64,000 bases of DNA from Arctopsyche grandis. Taxonomy: Eukaryota; Arthropoda; Insecta; Trichoptera; Hydropsychidae. The translations under genes were made by a program, and so were the position numbers. Positions 35,280 through 47,155 of this stretch are shown piece by piece; position 1 is the stretch's first letter; each line of letters opens with the position of its first letter. The notes under the pieces are model-generated. The model searched no databases and was not told the DNA's origin. It was given only the letters and a program-made list of their open reading frames with translations. The stretch lies in the NCBI RefSeq assembly GCF_051622035.1, contig NC_135364.1, forward strand, positions 1,976,001-2,040,000. The letters run 5' to 3'.

Positions 35280-35882
35280 GTTACAGTAAAAGTGTAAATC
35301 ATTATACACTGACTAGTAAGTGTATGCATCATCAAAACACACAGTAACAGTATACACGAGAGAATAAATGAATATGTTCACTAGTACATTCATACACTAG
35401 CTATCCGTAAATAGTAAATGATTACGAAAGGAATAACAAGTTGACATAATGCGTAATTATATCGAAGAACATATTATTAATGAACAAAATAAAATGTTAC
35501 CTAACCTAACAATAATACGGATGTACGTATTTGTAAAACTTCTACAGTGGATTTAGCCTTGTTAATTATTGTCTATTTCGTGTCAATTTAATAATAAATT
35601 ACTTAATTGAACACAACCAGTTATATCCTTGGGCATATAATTCATTAGAAGAGCAACGTCAAACTTTGGTCAGCTGTCAAACCAGTCAAATTTCATTCGT
35701 TAGCAGATTTACAGATTTAGTGCACAGCAGCAAGTGCATGAATTTGCGTGTCAGTGTATACTTTGTCTAGTAAGAGTATCTGCGGAATCTAGCGTCGTAA
35801 GCTTTAGCTAAAAACCCAATCCAAGTATACTCACTTACTAGTCAGTGTATACTGATTCGAGATTTGACGCTATTACTGTAAC
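35280..35882. mobile_element. MITE with GTTACAGTAA ends, 603 bp
   Basis: The left end GTTACAGTAAAAGTGTAAAT and the reversed right end GTTACAGTAATAGCGTCAAA are followed in both arms by ATACACTGACTAGTAAGTG. It shares the first eight bases with the MITE family at 113 and 48930 and also has ACCTAACCTAAC in its core. No transposase is present. Confidence 0.75.
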
Positions 35883-35883
35883 A

Positions 35884-36123
35884 TCTAATATACAATTCCG
35901 AAAGAGACTTTGTTTGCATATACATATATACATACATATGTAAGTATGGAAGTATTTTTGGTCGGGAACATCGAAAACAAAACAAAGTTTCTATGATGAC
36001 GATTCGATTTTTTTTTTCGACAAATAAATTTAATAAAAAAACAAATTAATATTTACTATTAGATTCACCATGTTTAAGCTATTAATATTAAAAATACTGA
36101 GCGAAGCCGGGTAAAACAACTAG
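35884..36123 (+). mobile_element. Short non-autonomous Helitron (240 bp)
   Basis: A|TCTAATATACAATTCC at the start; GAGCGAAGCCGGGTAAAAC then AACTAG|T at the end. A clean CTAG terminus, homologous to 16450-16676. It starts one base after the MITE at 35280-35882. Confidence 0.87.
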
Positions 36124-36315
36124 TATACATATGTACATATGTGACTTCAGATTCTTCAATAATGAAAGTCGCACTTTTAAAAATCCAATTCTTAATACTA
36201 CATACATATGTATATTGTTTATTTTGGAAGGCGTTAGACGATTAAAACCTATTCTATTCTATTGAAAATTGGAAAAAGCTTTAAAATAGTAATAAACAAG
36301 AAATATTTATATATA

Positions 36316-36748
36316 GCCAGCAGCATAGCTCGGTCGTTAAGCTTCTGCTTAACACCGAGAGGTTCCGGGTTCGATCCCATGAGCTGACCTCGATTGGAAA
36401 AGAATTTTTCTGCTGCTGGTCAGACTTGGATATTGTGACTCCATGTCGATCGTTTCCTATCAGAGTTTGCCAATTTTCTCTGATTTCATTGTTGAAACGG
36501 TTCCGGTTTAAAAATTGGCTATAAATCCTTCCTACCTATTATGTCACTACTATTTGAAGTATGATTAATGTACAATATAATTTATGTACAATTCATAGAT
36601 GTCTCGTTAATTTGCGAGTTTTTCAGTGTCTCGTAATTCAACGACTTGTAATAAAAATGCTGCATTGTAATTTGTAATTAGCCAGGAATGTGCATTGAGG
36701 TTTGCCTGTAAGGCCTTCCTGGTATATATGTAAAAGATAAATAAATAT
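36316..36748 (+). mobile_element. tRNA-derived SINE, type B, complete
   Basis: Head GCCAGCAGCATAGCTCGG, B box GGGTTCGATCCC, central domain CAGAGTTTGCCAATTTTCTC, tail GCCAGGAATGTGCATTGAGG...GGCCTTCCTGG, and a GATAAATAAATA end. Confidence 0.9.
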
Positions 36749-37706
36749 CACTCTGAGTAGAATGTAAAGTCTATTCTTAATGTATTTGGATAATTTAGAA
36801 ACAGATTATCTTGAAAGTTCAACGTTCATATACATAGTGTTTTTCGCTCAGAAGACAATATCCATTAGCCCCAAAAGTTCGGTAGCATATAATCTGAGGT
36901 ACCATGTTTAATAATAGTATTATTAGTACTTAAATTCAAGAATATTTAATCAGTTCATGGATGGAAACCGTAAGACGAAGCAACACGCAATTATATGACA
37001 AAATTCAAAGGTTGAGAACGTCCAAAGTGGGTTAATAGCTCATTTTCTGCGGCTTAGAGATGGTTGAACGACCCACCCCTAACCGCAGCTAAATCTTACG
37101 ACCACATCTTTCATCATTCAGTTTCAACTCACTTCTAACCTAAAAGTCGTGGTAAAGTTGTATTTTTACTTAAAAATTCTATTTAAAAACATTTCACGAC
37201 GCGTAAAGCTTTATATTTGTGTACAGTAGTTGTAATGTTGATTATACATAGATTGAGTTTAATTGATGCACCAATTTGTGTACCGACAAATCGATCGATT
37301 TTTCGAGCAATTTGTTGTGACGACGAGCAACGTGTTTATCAACTGATAAGGCTTTTGTTTACAGAACTATCATTCCAAGACGAAATATTCTTAACAATGA
37401 GCTGAATGTTTCAGCTTTATGACTGCAGCTTGAAAGTTTTTTGTGTATAATTATATTATTATTTATGTGTATAATTCCGAAATTGCATTTGCCAAAATAA
37501 TTTTTTGTTTAATAAAAGATATTTAGGGATCAGGGTTGCTACTAAAATTTCGTAGATAGCAATGAATAGAACGCAAATGAAACATTTCTATCATAATAAT
37601 ATAGAAAGTCGTCTTATGCAGCGTTTGGCAAAATATGTAGATATAAATAAACAATGAAAAGTTGTCACAATGTTCTGATTTGTACGTTCATATCTTTCGA
37701 CTTATA
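36749..37706. other. No gene recognised
   Basis: Apparently unique sequence at 36950-37420 with a plus-strand frame 37217-37405 that lacks support. The remainder is AT-rich. Confidence 0.4.
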
Positions 37707-39013
37707 TCATATATATAATATCGCTATTCTGTCTGTCTGTCTGAAATAACGCTCGCCGTACTATAATAGCCGTTTCGATTCGACATACATACATATGTAC
37801 GTCACAGCTGAACTACTGCCAAAACGTATATACGAATACAATAACAAAAGAAAAAAACTTTTATATATACTGATCGCTACTAATGTTTCCGCTTGGCAGA
37901 TAATTTTCCGCCATCTATTGAAAATTCATTTAATTGGTAAATTAATGAATTAATTTTTCTATCGGTGTTCTATATTGTTTATATTTATATCTACCATTAC
38001 GACAGCAGTTTGGCTTAATGATAGCGTATATATGTAGTTAGCACCACTGCGATCGATGGTTCGACTCGTCAAACTGCTGGTTAGATTTGGGGGTTTTGTG
38101 ACTCCAAATTGATCGTTTCTCTATCAGAGTTTGCCAATTTTATCTGATCATTGTTGAAACGGTTCCTGAAAATTGGTAATAGATCATTTCCTGTTGTCAC
38201 AAAAATCTGTGTGTATAATTTCTATATAAATTATACACAGAAATCTGAAATCTATAAATGTCTCTATAATTTCGTGGTTATTATGTGTATAAAAATTGTA
38301 ATAATAATTGTGCACAAAATCTAAAAATAATCCATAGATGTCTCTATGATTATTATTTCTGTACTTGATTAATTATTGTATTCTATGTTTATTGAACGTA
38401 CTGTATACGTTGTCGGTCCGTTCTCGTACACTCGTCGCATTGGAGCGATCTGTAATGACGAGTGTACATTGATTGTAATAAAAATAAAAATAAAATATGT
38501 ATGTAGTAGGTAGGAAGGTAGTTTTTACCATATTTATTTATATTAAAAAAATAAATATATTTGAAAAAAATTGACCGCGCGGGGATTGAACACATGACCG
38601 ACGATACATTTATTTTAATTACTTTATATATGTATGTACGTAGTAATTATAGGCGTTTAAACAATTAAAATCTGATATGTCCATATCAAGGCGAACAGGT
38701 TGGAAAACACGGGACGAACGCTTGTTAAACGTCAGGAAGGTCTACGGGCCCCGTTTTTAAAACGCGATGTATACGATATTTTATCTCCAACGTAATGGCA
38801 GACGATACATTAACGTATATCGATGACTAAAATGAGCAATATGGCAAAGTATGAAAACGATCGGATAAGAGATAAGAGATATAAAAAATGACCACTAACA
38901 CGAAAACCATGTGAAATGCAAAGGAGGTATGTAAAAATAGATGAAGTTTTGTTTTATTTAATAGATTAATATGCCAACCCCCATGCGATTATATGTCCTC
39001 GGTACAACACTAA
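37707..39013 (+). mobile_element. Helitron carrying a nested SINE
   Basis: Starts A|TCATATATATAATATCG with a TCTGTCTGTCTG tract and ends CTCGGTACAACACTAA|T, a CTRR terminus. It is homologous at both ends with 15775-16282 (CCGCCATCTATTGAAAATTC). The SINE at 38001-38496 is inserted within it. No Rep/helicase was seen. Confidence 0.65.
38001..38496 (+). mobile_element. tRNA-derived SINE, type A tail
   Basis: Head GACAGCAGTTTGGCTTAATG, degenerate B box TGGTTCGACTC, central domain CTATCAGAGTTTGCCAATTT, tail TCGCATTGGAGCGATCTG, then an ATAAAAATAAAAATAAAAT end. Confidence 0.88.
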
Positions 39014-40484
39014 TATAATGTAAAGCTGGTTGGGAATCACTATTGTATATAATTGTCACTGTCGAAATGTGTATTCGCTATACAAAGACTCAAAGGCTAT
39101 AAAAACGCAAAACGTGCTCCGCGGCACAGAAAAGGTTAAGATTAATTCGCAAATTTCGCACGATATTCAGCGCCGAAACAAATTCCGAACACGTAGCACA
39201 TTATCCTATTTCCTTTCCTGATTTATCAACCACAAAAACAGGTACGAGAACTAAAAAAGAATACAAAATTCACCACTCTTGTTTGCATTAATTTCGGGGT
39301 TTAATAATTAAATAATTTCCCAATTCAAAAATCCGGATCATAAATCATAAATAGATCATTCATCGAGTTAATCTGTCGGACGTCAGGCTCGATTACTTGC
39401 CGAGCAATCATACTGTCAGTTTAAACTTGATCGATCCATCATCACTGGGCATATTAAACCCGACATTTAACATATAATGTGTATTATTGAAACGATTAAT
39501 TAGTACGACCCTCGCGCAAAAACGAATATTTAAACTGAGCCAGATTTTACTGGAGAGGATCATCTCATAAAAAAACAAATTAATATACCAACAGATCATC
39601 TTAAGCCAGGCCTAGGCAAACTTTTCGAATGAAGGGCAACATTAGAAATTAAAAATAAGCGCAAGTAAAATACTATTTATAGATATACATTATTTACTGT
39701 CTTGAAAAGGAATTTGAACATAAGAAAATAATTCTATGGAACAAAAATTTGGCGGGCTGCACAAAAATTCGAATCGGGCCGATTCTCTATTTATCAAAGT
39801 AGAGAAACGCTCACTTCCAACTAGGGATTGCAAAAATAAAAAATAATGATACCGGTATAACCGGTACTTTCGGATACAAAATTGTGAAGTAGGTACGTCC
39901 CAGTTATAAAGGATTGTTTCGTATAAACTAGTGTTTTTTTTTTTGTGAGATTTTTGTTTTTTTCAATTCTGACTTAAGCTTATCAGATACCCAATCATCG
40001 CTCACTGGAGATGCAAACGAAGAGTCAACCATCAGCTGGGGAATTAGTTGTTGTTGAAAGACAATTTATATTTTTTTCCATACACTAATTAGAAAATTAG
40101 ACCCTGTCGTATTCGTTTTCTTATTTTCTTATTTTAATTAAAATTGAATAGATTTGCGAACTTGAGAACGAATTTTACAGACAAAGATATAATTGCGTAT
40201 GTTCCCAAAGACAGACAAATACAAAAAAAAGTGGATAAAAATAATCCGCCAATTGAGAAAAGAAACGGATTGGCTACCAACGCCCGTATACTCAAATTAT
40301 AAATAAATCTATATCAAAATAAAACTTTTATTTCTGTAATGAATGTGTGATGACTAGAGATAGGATAGTCACAGTGCTATTCATTGTTCGGCAAACCTTT
40401 AACAATGCATTTACAACCTTTGAACAATACACAGCCCCCTCAGGCTCCGGTGACTAGTGATGACCCTGATTATATTCCGTGCGT
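39014..40484. other. No gene; hAT-like remnant 39606-39800
   Basis: CAGGCCTAGGCAAACTTTTC at 39606 resembles one end of a hAT MITE, with GGCGGGCTGCACAAAAATTC nearby. Another remnant with ACCGGTATAACCGGTACTTT lies at about 39850. The sequence at 39100-39600 is apparently unique. Confidence 0.4.
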
Positions 40485-40838
40485 TGTAGCGTATATATGC
40501 ATAGTTATGGAGATGGTACATTCATTATTTTGAAACAGGCAATTTATTGGTAAAGCCACTTCTATTATTATAACATTTATCTGTGTAGAACGGTTTATTA
40601 AGAGCTTCCACTTGCACTGTATTGACTTGTTTTGATGACTGAATTCTTATGAAGAACTGGCTTTCGTACTTCGGGTACAGTTTATAAAGTGAATATGATG
40701 ATTTCGATGTTTATCTTATAGAAATTTATCATATCGTTTTTTTGGTTTTATTATTTCCATATATGTATGTATGTATGTTTTTTCAAAATTAGATCAAGGC
40801 ACGCTATAGTGGTACGGGATATGTAAGAGTACATATAT
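40485..40838 (+). repeat. Inverted partner of the 6607-9985 repeat
   Basis: Uninterrupted copy showing the target before LTR insertion: ACTTCTATTATTATAACATT spans the point where 6898-9829 inserted in the other copy. The first 105 bp matches the right end of the hAT MITE at 49593-49986. Confidence 0.8.
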
Positions 40839-41186
40839 AGCAGTATGGCTCAATGGTAGCGTATATGTTTAGCACCAAGTGATCAGAGGGTTCGATCCGC
40901 TATACTGCTGGTTAGATTTGGGGGTATTTGTAGCTCCAAATCGATCGTTTCTTATCTTGTCACAAATCTTCTGTATTTATTGTGTGTATAACTCCGTAAA
41001 AATTATGTACAATGTCTCCGTGGATGTTTATTGTATTGTTGTATACAAAATGTTTATTGATCGTATTGTATTCGATGTTTATTGGTCGTATTGTATGCGA
41101 TGTTTATTGATCGTATTGTGCACGATGTTTGCAATATCTGACCATAAATGTTATGTGTGGTTTCGAATTATGTAATGATTATATAT

Positions 41187-41272
<86 letters not shown>

Positions 41273-41350
41273 GGATGTGTATAGTATACAAGTCGCATTG
41301 GAGCGATCTGTAATGACTAGTGTGCATTGATTGCATGAATAAATGAAAAA
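40839..41350 (+). mobile_element. tRNA-derived SINE, type A tail, with internal (TA)n
   Basis: Head TAGCAGTATGGCTCAATGG, B box GGTTCGATCCG, shortened central domain, four tandem TGTTTATTGATCGTATTGT-like units (about 41025-41130), a TA run at 41190-41264 and tail GTCGCATTGGAGCGATCTG. Confidence 0.85.
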
Positions 41351-41992
41351 AAGTGAAACTTTCAAAGACTATTTTCATGCACGGTTTTGCATCGATGACC
41401 CACTGTGCGAGGCATTATTGGATAAAAACGATTGAATTTTTATGATGATTCGAAAGCTTCGAAACGAACACAGTGTAACTTCATCCTATTAAAAATTTTC
41501 ACACTTCACCCACCCCTTATTCAGTTCCAACCCCTACCCAAATCTTTATTGTTATTATTATGATTGTTGTGAGGAGAGGGGGAGGGGGTTTGTGAGCGTT
41601 GATGGTAGTGGTGTTTGTGTATTATTATGGAAGGGCGGCCCTCTATGCTGAAAGCGTCCTGAAAAATGTTTACATTTTCAGAGGCTGTTGAAATACGCTC
41701 GCAGCGTCCCATTTCTACCAAGATAACGTTTCTGTTTGAACGGGACGCGGCCAGTTAAAGGAGAAATAAAAAAAAAATGCAAAAGGAAAAAAGCTCGCGA
41801 TGAGATTTTCCGCTGTGCAACTTTCATATGATTACCCGAAGCATCGCTCGTGGTTTACCTCGAATAAGCATTATGTATGTTACTCGGGTATAAACCGATT
41901 TTATCAGGCGACTGAGTTTAACTTTTTTTGCACACAATACTAGCGAAATATGAACATCAATATACATGTACTATTTTTATTTTACATAAATA
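41351..41992. other. No gene recognised
   Basis: Purine-rich AGGAGAGGGGGAGGGGG patch at about 41570 and otherwise unmatched sequence. Confidence 0.45.
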
Positions 41993-42600
41993 TATACAAG
42001 GAAGGCTTGACAAGAAGACCCCAATGCGCCTTCTTAGACAATCAATAACAAACAATGCAGCATTTTATTATTATATAAATCACTGTATTTCCAGAAGCTG
42101 AAGAACACGAAATAACAATTAATTATTTAATTAATTAAATAATTAATCCATTGAGAAATCTATGGAATTTAGATTTGTACATAATTTTTACAAATTATAC
42201 ATACAATAAATACAGAAGATTTGTGACAACAGGAAAGATGATTTTTTGTCAATTTTTTAGGAACCGTTTCAACAATGATCAGATAAAATAGGCAAACTGA
42301 TAAGAAACGATCGATTTAGAGTCACAAATACCCCCAAATCTAACCAGCAGTAAAGCGGGTCGGGTTCGGTGATTTTTGGTCACAAAGTCACTAAAATCTC
42401 TATAACGGAACATATGGCAGCCGAAAAGTCTATCATACTAACGAGAACTTGAGTGCCAAAAATTGTGTATTCCCGATTTTCATAGCAAAAATTGTCTCTG
42501 TGACCACCGCAATGTGACGAATAGTCCAATTACCAGCGGATCAAACCCACTGATCACTTGGTGCTAAACACACATGCTACCATTGAGCAATACTGCTGGC
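41993..42600 (-). mobile_element. tRNA-derived SINE, type B tail, interrupted
   Basis: Matches 6211-6606 along its whole length: tail AAGGAAGGCTTGACAAG, central CAATGATCAGATAAAATAGG, head GAGCAATACTGCTGGC. It is split at 42358/42535 by the 176-bp repeat. Confidence 0.88.
42359..42534 (+). mobile_element. 176-bp repeat with 5-bp target duplication, copy 2
   Basis: Exactly interrupts the B-box region of the SINE. AGCGG is duplicated on both sides (42354-42358, 42535-42539), and comparison with 6540-6560 shows the empty site. No inverted repeats are evident. Core words CGGAACATATGGCAGCC, CTAACGAGAACTTGAGTGCC and CCGATTTTCATAGC align with copies at 31240 and 48128. Confidence 0.82.
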
Positions 42601-43610
42601 TAATATCTTCAAATAATCAACGAGGTGGTCGCCAACGTCCGGATGCGGACAGGGCATTGAGAAGAAGAAGAGAAGAATAAAAATGCAATACTACAAAAGG
42701 TCAAAGTAAATAGTAAGAGTTTGCAGAAAACTAGAAAAATATCAAGAGCTTTTCTATTGAAGGTATCAATTCCTCAGTGAGTGATTATTGTAAATGTTAA
42801 AAATAAAGCAAAATCCCCAAAATCGATTATAAAAAAAGAGGCGCGCGTAGCCGAGGGAATATTTGTTTCGCATTCGATTCCCCGATGGCCCCACTGTGCG
42901 CCGGCCCGAATTTCAGTCGTTTAAGGTCGAATTTCGCGAGAGTCTGGATAATTCCGGATTAAGGTTCGCAGAAACCACCTTGCGGATGAACGAAAGTCGA
43001 AACGGTCGGTTTCGCGGAGACGCAAAGCCGGATTTGAGGATGGAGGCTTATAATGGGGTGTCGAGCTGAATTAGTAACCGACTGTTATCGTAAAACCTGC
43101 ACACACGTATGGATGTGTATATATATATGTATGTATGTGCGCACACCTACCCGAGGAAATGTTTATTTTATGACGTGGCCAAAGTCGGATAAGATCGACA
43201 AGAAAAAGTTCAAAAAATAGCACCAAGTTATCCCTTCGGGGTTTAATGTGTGGAAATAATTCAGAAAATTACTTTTTTCCGTAATATGACGCAGCTTATT
43301 GGTCAGTGGTGAAAATAGTATGAATACATTCTGGATAATACGAACGTACATGTAGGGGAGAGACTTATATTTTCCTTATTACCAATCTGTATACATCTAT
43401 ATATTTTTGCTTATTTTATGTCTTAGATTAGAATTAGATTACTAAATCTGGAAAAATTCTAGCACCCCAATTTCGGATTGGCGTAGTAGGGGGTGTGCTG
43501 AGAGTAGAGGAGTGGTGAGGGTGTCATTTTAAAGGTAAGATTATGCAGTTTTCAATTGACGTCATGGCTTGGTCTGGTTAGGAGAGTTTATTAGAAACTA
43601 GTGTTATATG
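42601..43610. other. Possible LINE tail at 42605-42680, otherwise nothing recognised
   Basis: GGTGGTCGCCAACGTCCGG, GCGGACAGGGCATTGAG and a GAAGAAGAAGAGAAG run resemble a non-LTR retrotransposon 3' end. The sequence at 42840-43080 is GC-moderate and unique without a splice-bounded frame. Confidence 0.35.
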
Positions 43611-44943
43611 CAGGGGCGGCTCGTCCATACGCACTGCGGTACTGCAGCACCCCCAAGGAAATTGAGAAAAAATTAATATTATTATATACATAAATGATAT
43701 ATGAAAATATCAATATTATTAAAGCTTGTATTAAGCTCGCCCGCTCACCGATACATCAAATAATGATCATACATCGCGGTACTAATATCAGAAAGTGAGG
43801 CATCGTTTATGATTTTGTGCAGTACGGTTTTCGATGGAATATGCCGAGTGGGCGGAGGAGGGGCGCGGGGGCAGCTAGAAGCTTGGTCCGTACTGCACTC
43901 CCAACAGTATACACATTTCTTGTTGCGTTCGTGTGCGCTCGACACGCTCCTCACTTTTCGTCATTTCTTCTGCACCTTTTCTCTTTCCTTCTACACCTCT
44001 TACACTTTCTACACGTCACTTTAAGTATTTAAGATGGTATCAAAATCAAGAGAAGCTGAGCCAATGTTTTCAAGAACTTAAATATTCTTCCGAAAATACT
44101 GATAAAACAATAACAGATTCTATCAATTTACTGAATACAATTTTTTATTTTAGTCAGAACTTTTTCACAAGTTAATGCCGCATGTATAAATTATTCATAA
44201 CCAAATGCAATCTAGTAATATCGATGCATTTTCAATTAAAGAAAACTTAAAAAGTTTTACTAATGTCATTAAACAAATATGAGATTCTTATAGCGAATAG
44301 AAGCCAAAAATATGTGATGCATATATTATATGCATATATAATATATGCATCACATATTGCATATATTATAGAAGCCGAAAATATGTGCGATGTTATTATT
44401 AACGATATACAAGAAAGATATACTTTTTCTAATCAATTAAAAGCTGTGAAATTATTTAATAAAGAAAATTTTGAAAAGTATTGAAAGGAAATGCCAATGG
44501 AAGATCTACTACTAACCGTTGAATCATATCCAATGCTAGATAAAGAAAAACTTAAAACTGAATTAGAAGTGATGTATTATTATTTTTAAAACTTATTTTT
44601 GCAATCAATTTATGCAAAATTCGTGTAGAAATAACAAAACTTATTCAAATTCTGCTTACAACTTCAACTACCTCTGAGCCAGAACGGTGTTTTTCATTAA
44701 TAAATTGACGGCTTTGTCTATGCTGTCAATTGAAAAAAAAATGGTTATGAACAGTGAAAAATTTAACGAAAAGGTGATAGACCTTTTTTCAAGGAAAAAA
44801 GACAGAAGAATCAATTTTATAATGAAAAAAATACATATAATGTTTAATTTTGATGTTAATAGTAAAATATAATCCAAATAAACATTTTTTTATATTTAAT
44901 CAACCGCAGCACCCCCAGATATCTTATCCACGAGCCGCCACTG
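43611..44943 (+). mobile_element. hAT transposon with decayed transposase, 1.33 kb
   Basis: An exact 8-bp TSD, GTTATATG, lies at 43603-43610 and 44944-44951. Terminal repeats are CAGGGGCGGCTCGTCCAT and CAGTGGCGGCTCGTGGAT, followed in both arms by GCAGCACCCCC. Remnants of a transposase reading frame lie at 44263-44830, broken by stops and shifts. It resembles vertebrate/insect hAT elements of the ZNF862-like type, by memory of the termini only. Confidence 0.9.
44263..44830 (+). pseudogene. hAT transposase remnant (C-terminal dimerisation region)
   Basis: Pieces read FSNQLKAVKLFNKENFEKY, then after a stop LLLTVESYPMLDKEKLKTEL, then ITKLIQILLTTSTTSEPERC. The last matches the hAT C-terminal dimerisation signature (L-P-T-T-S-x-x-x-E-R-x-F-S). 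At least one internal stop (TGA after KY) and several frame changes are visible, and most of the catalytic core is missing. Not functional. Confidence 0.75.
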
Positions 44944-44953
44944 GTTATATGTA

Positions 44954-45240
44954 AATCTATATAAAAATCAATGTTTGTCTGTCACGTATGCGTTCCTATA
45001 CCATTCAACCGATTGCGATTGCGATGCGCCGTTCACCCATTCGAAATTATGAATGAATGTTTGTGTGTGTGTGTGTAACCCGTCGCTCGGCCTGACGTCG
45101 CACATGCCTGTTGTCTCTAGGCCTGACGTCACAACCCCCCCCCCCAACTTCCCCACATCTCCTCGACCACTCTTATAGTGTGTCCACGGTCTGGCACATA
45201 CCCTCATACCAACATCGCGTCCGTGTTTTATATATATTAT
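44954..45240 (+). mobile_element. Helitron 5' end fragment
   Basis: TCTATATAAAAATCAATG followed by TTTGTCTGTCACGTATGCG and a TGTGTG tract resembles the 5' part of 23332-24023. No matching 3' end in the same orientation was found. It abuts a reversed Helitron 3' end at 45241. Confidence 0.5.
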
Positions 45241-45590
45241 TGTGTTGTGCCCGTTGAAATTTCAACGGCTGGTTTCGGAAACAAATTGATACATGATTTA
45301 AAATAAAGTTACAATACGTATAGTAATAATTTATCGGAATAGGAACTAAAACAGAAATCGGGAATCGGAACTGAAACAGGGATCGGTATCCGGAAGTGAA
45401 AATGGAGTCCGTATTCGAAACAAAAAGGAATTCAGAACCGGATATGAAAAAGGAATCAGGATCCAGAACTGAAAAAAAGGAATCGGGATCCGGAACTGAA
45501 ACACTAATCGGGATCCGGAACTGAAATAGTAATCGGGATCCAGAATCAAAGAAAAAAATGGAAACCGGAATTGAAGCAAAAGTCCATTGG
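45241..45590 (-). mobile_element. Helitron 3' part, reversed, with GGAACTGAAAC array
   Basis: Plus strand begins GTGTTGTGCCCGTTGAAATT and then CAACGG, the reversed hairpin end of the 21165/32870 family, with CTAG degraded. About seven GGAACTGAAACAGG-like degenerate units follow to about 45590. Confidence 0.68.
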
Positions 45591-47155
45591 GTGAGTTTTA
45601 AATTTCTCTAAATTTACAAAGATTGATTTCCAATCCCATTTTTATTATCTGAACGTACTAATTCGGGCGGAAAATGAACGTAAAACGTTGCATGGAACGG
45701 TTTCCTATATCTATTCGCTTATATCGAATATTATAAATACTAAATGGGAATGAAAGGATAAAAAATAATAAATGAATAAAGTAAATGTCACCTAAAAAAT
45801 ATTAAAAATGCAAATTAGCAACATTTTTACAAAAAATTGTCTAAAAGAGATTGGCAAAAACTTTTTATGGCGGTTTCTTTTTTCTTTTTCTGTGCATTTT
45901 ATTAAATACAAATATTATATATATTTTTTTAATATATACTTACTGCATAAAAAGCACAATTAAGGGGGAGGGGGGACTTATGAAGTTACAAAATATTCTT
46001 ATATGTGTGATACAAATATATGTACATACAAACATTATTTTATTTGATGAAGACAAATCTCTTTGAGCCCATCAGCTATGCCACCAATTAAATTTTGAAT
46101 TATATTATTTTCCTGATAATTTACTGATCAATATCATTTACGAGTCACTTTCCGAAATTCACTCAAGACACTTTCGGGTAAAAATTGGCGATAAAAAGTC
46201 ATCCCCGCAATATTTCAAAGTCCTTAATAACTCGTTAAATTATTCATACGCTTCTGGACCATTATTACATATTTAAATTTTATCTAAAAAAATAAAACTA
46301 ACGGTTCACGCGAATATTTTACCTTAGAAAGAACACAATCTAGGTCACTTTTATACTGAAAAAAACTTCGTCAAATTGACACTGGAATAAAGTACATAAT
46401 CAAATCGCAAACTTTACCAACTGTCATTTGAAAAATTGTCCCAGATTCCTTGTCAATACGAATGCCACAAATCCACTTTATAACACTCACCAGCAGACTT
46501 TGGAAAATCCCTAATGGAACATTTTCAAACGTTTCCGTAAATTCGTAGTGAAATATATACATCTATAAATTGCACGCAAAAGACAAATCCAAAAGAAGCA
46601 ACCCCCTTGTGACTAATTAATTGTATCAAAATAGTATGTAGCTAATTTGATCTAATAGGATCGAACGGAATTGGGTCAAGTCTGCAAAAAAAAAAGAGTA
46701 TAATAAATAGGTATATGTAATGTGTATGAATGAGTTTTGAGATAAGATGTAGATAAATGTCAGAAATGTTGGTTTCGAAATCCGCAAAAATTAATCGTCG
46801 CCCCCGAGACGTCCCACAATAAGTTTTTCAGCGGCGGAAAAACTGTGCAAAAGAGAGGAAAAGCTTATAAACGTCCGGAAAAGTGGGTGCACAGACGGTC
46901 TGGGGATCCGCAATATGTGTAAGGAAAATAACGTTGCCTTCTCGGCTTTCCCTATTACATTACACACACATATCTTTGTTGGGAATACAATTTTCTCGAT
47001 GAAAAGCGCCTTGTTTATTATGTCGTCGTATATTTTGGGCGTACGGGTTCCTAAATATACGTATGCGTATTCCTCAGCGCTCGAGATAAATCTATTACAA
47101 ACTGTATTACATTTATAGAGATTACATGAAAAAATCCTTATTAACAAATCCTTAC
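45591..47155. other. Probable intron of the gene at 47156-47525
   Basis: On the minus strand it begins with GTAAGGATTTG at 47155. No further coding exon of that gene was recognised here. AT-rich; G-rich GGGGGAGGGGGG at 45963. Confidence 0.45.
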
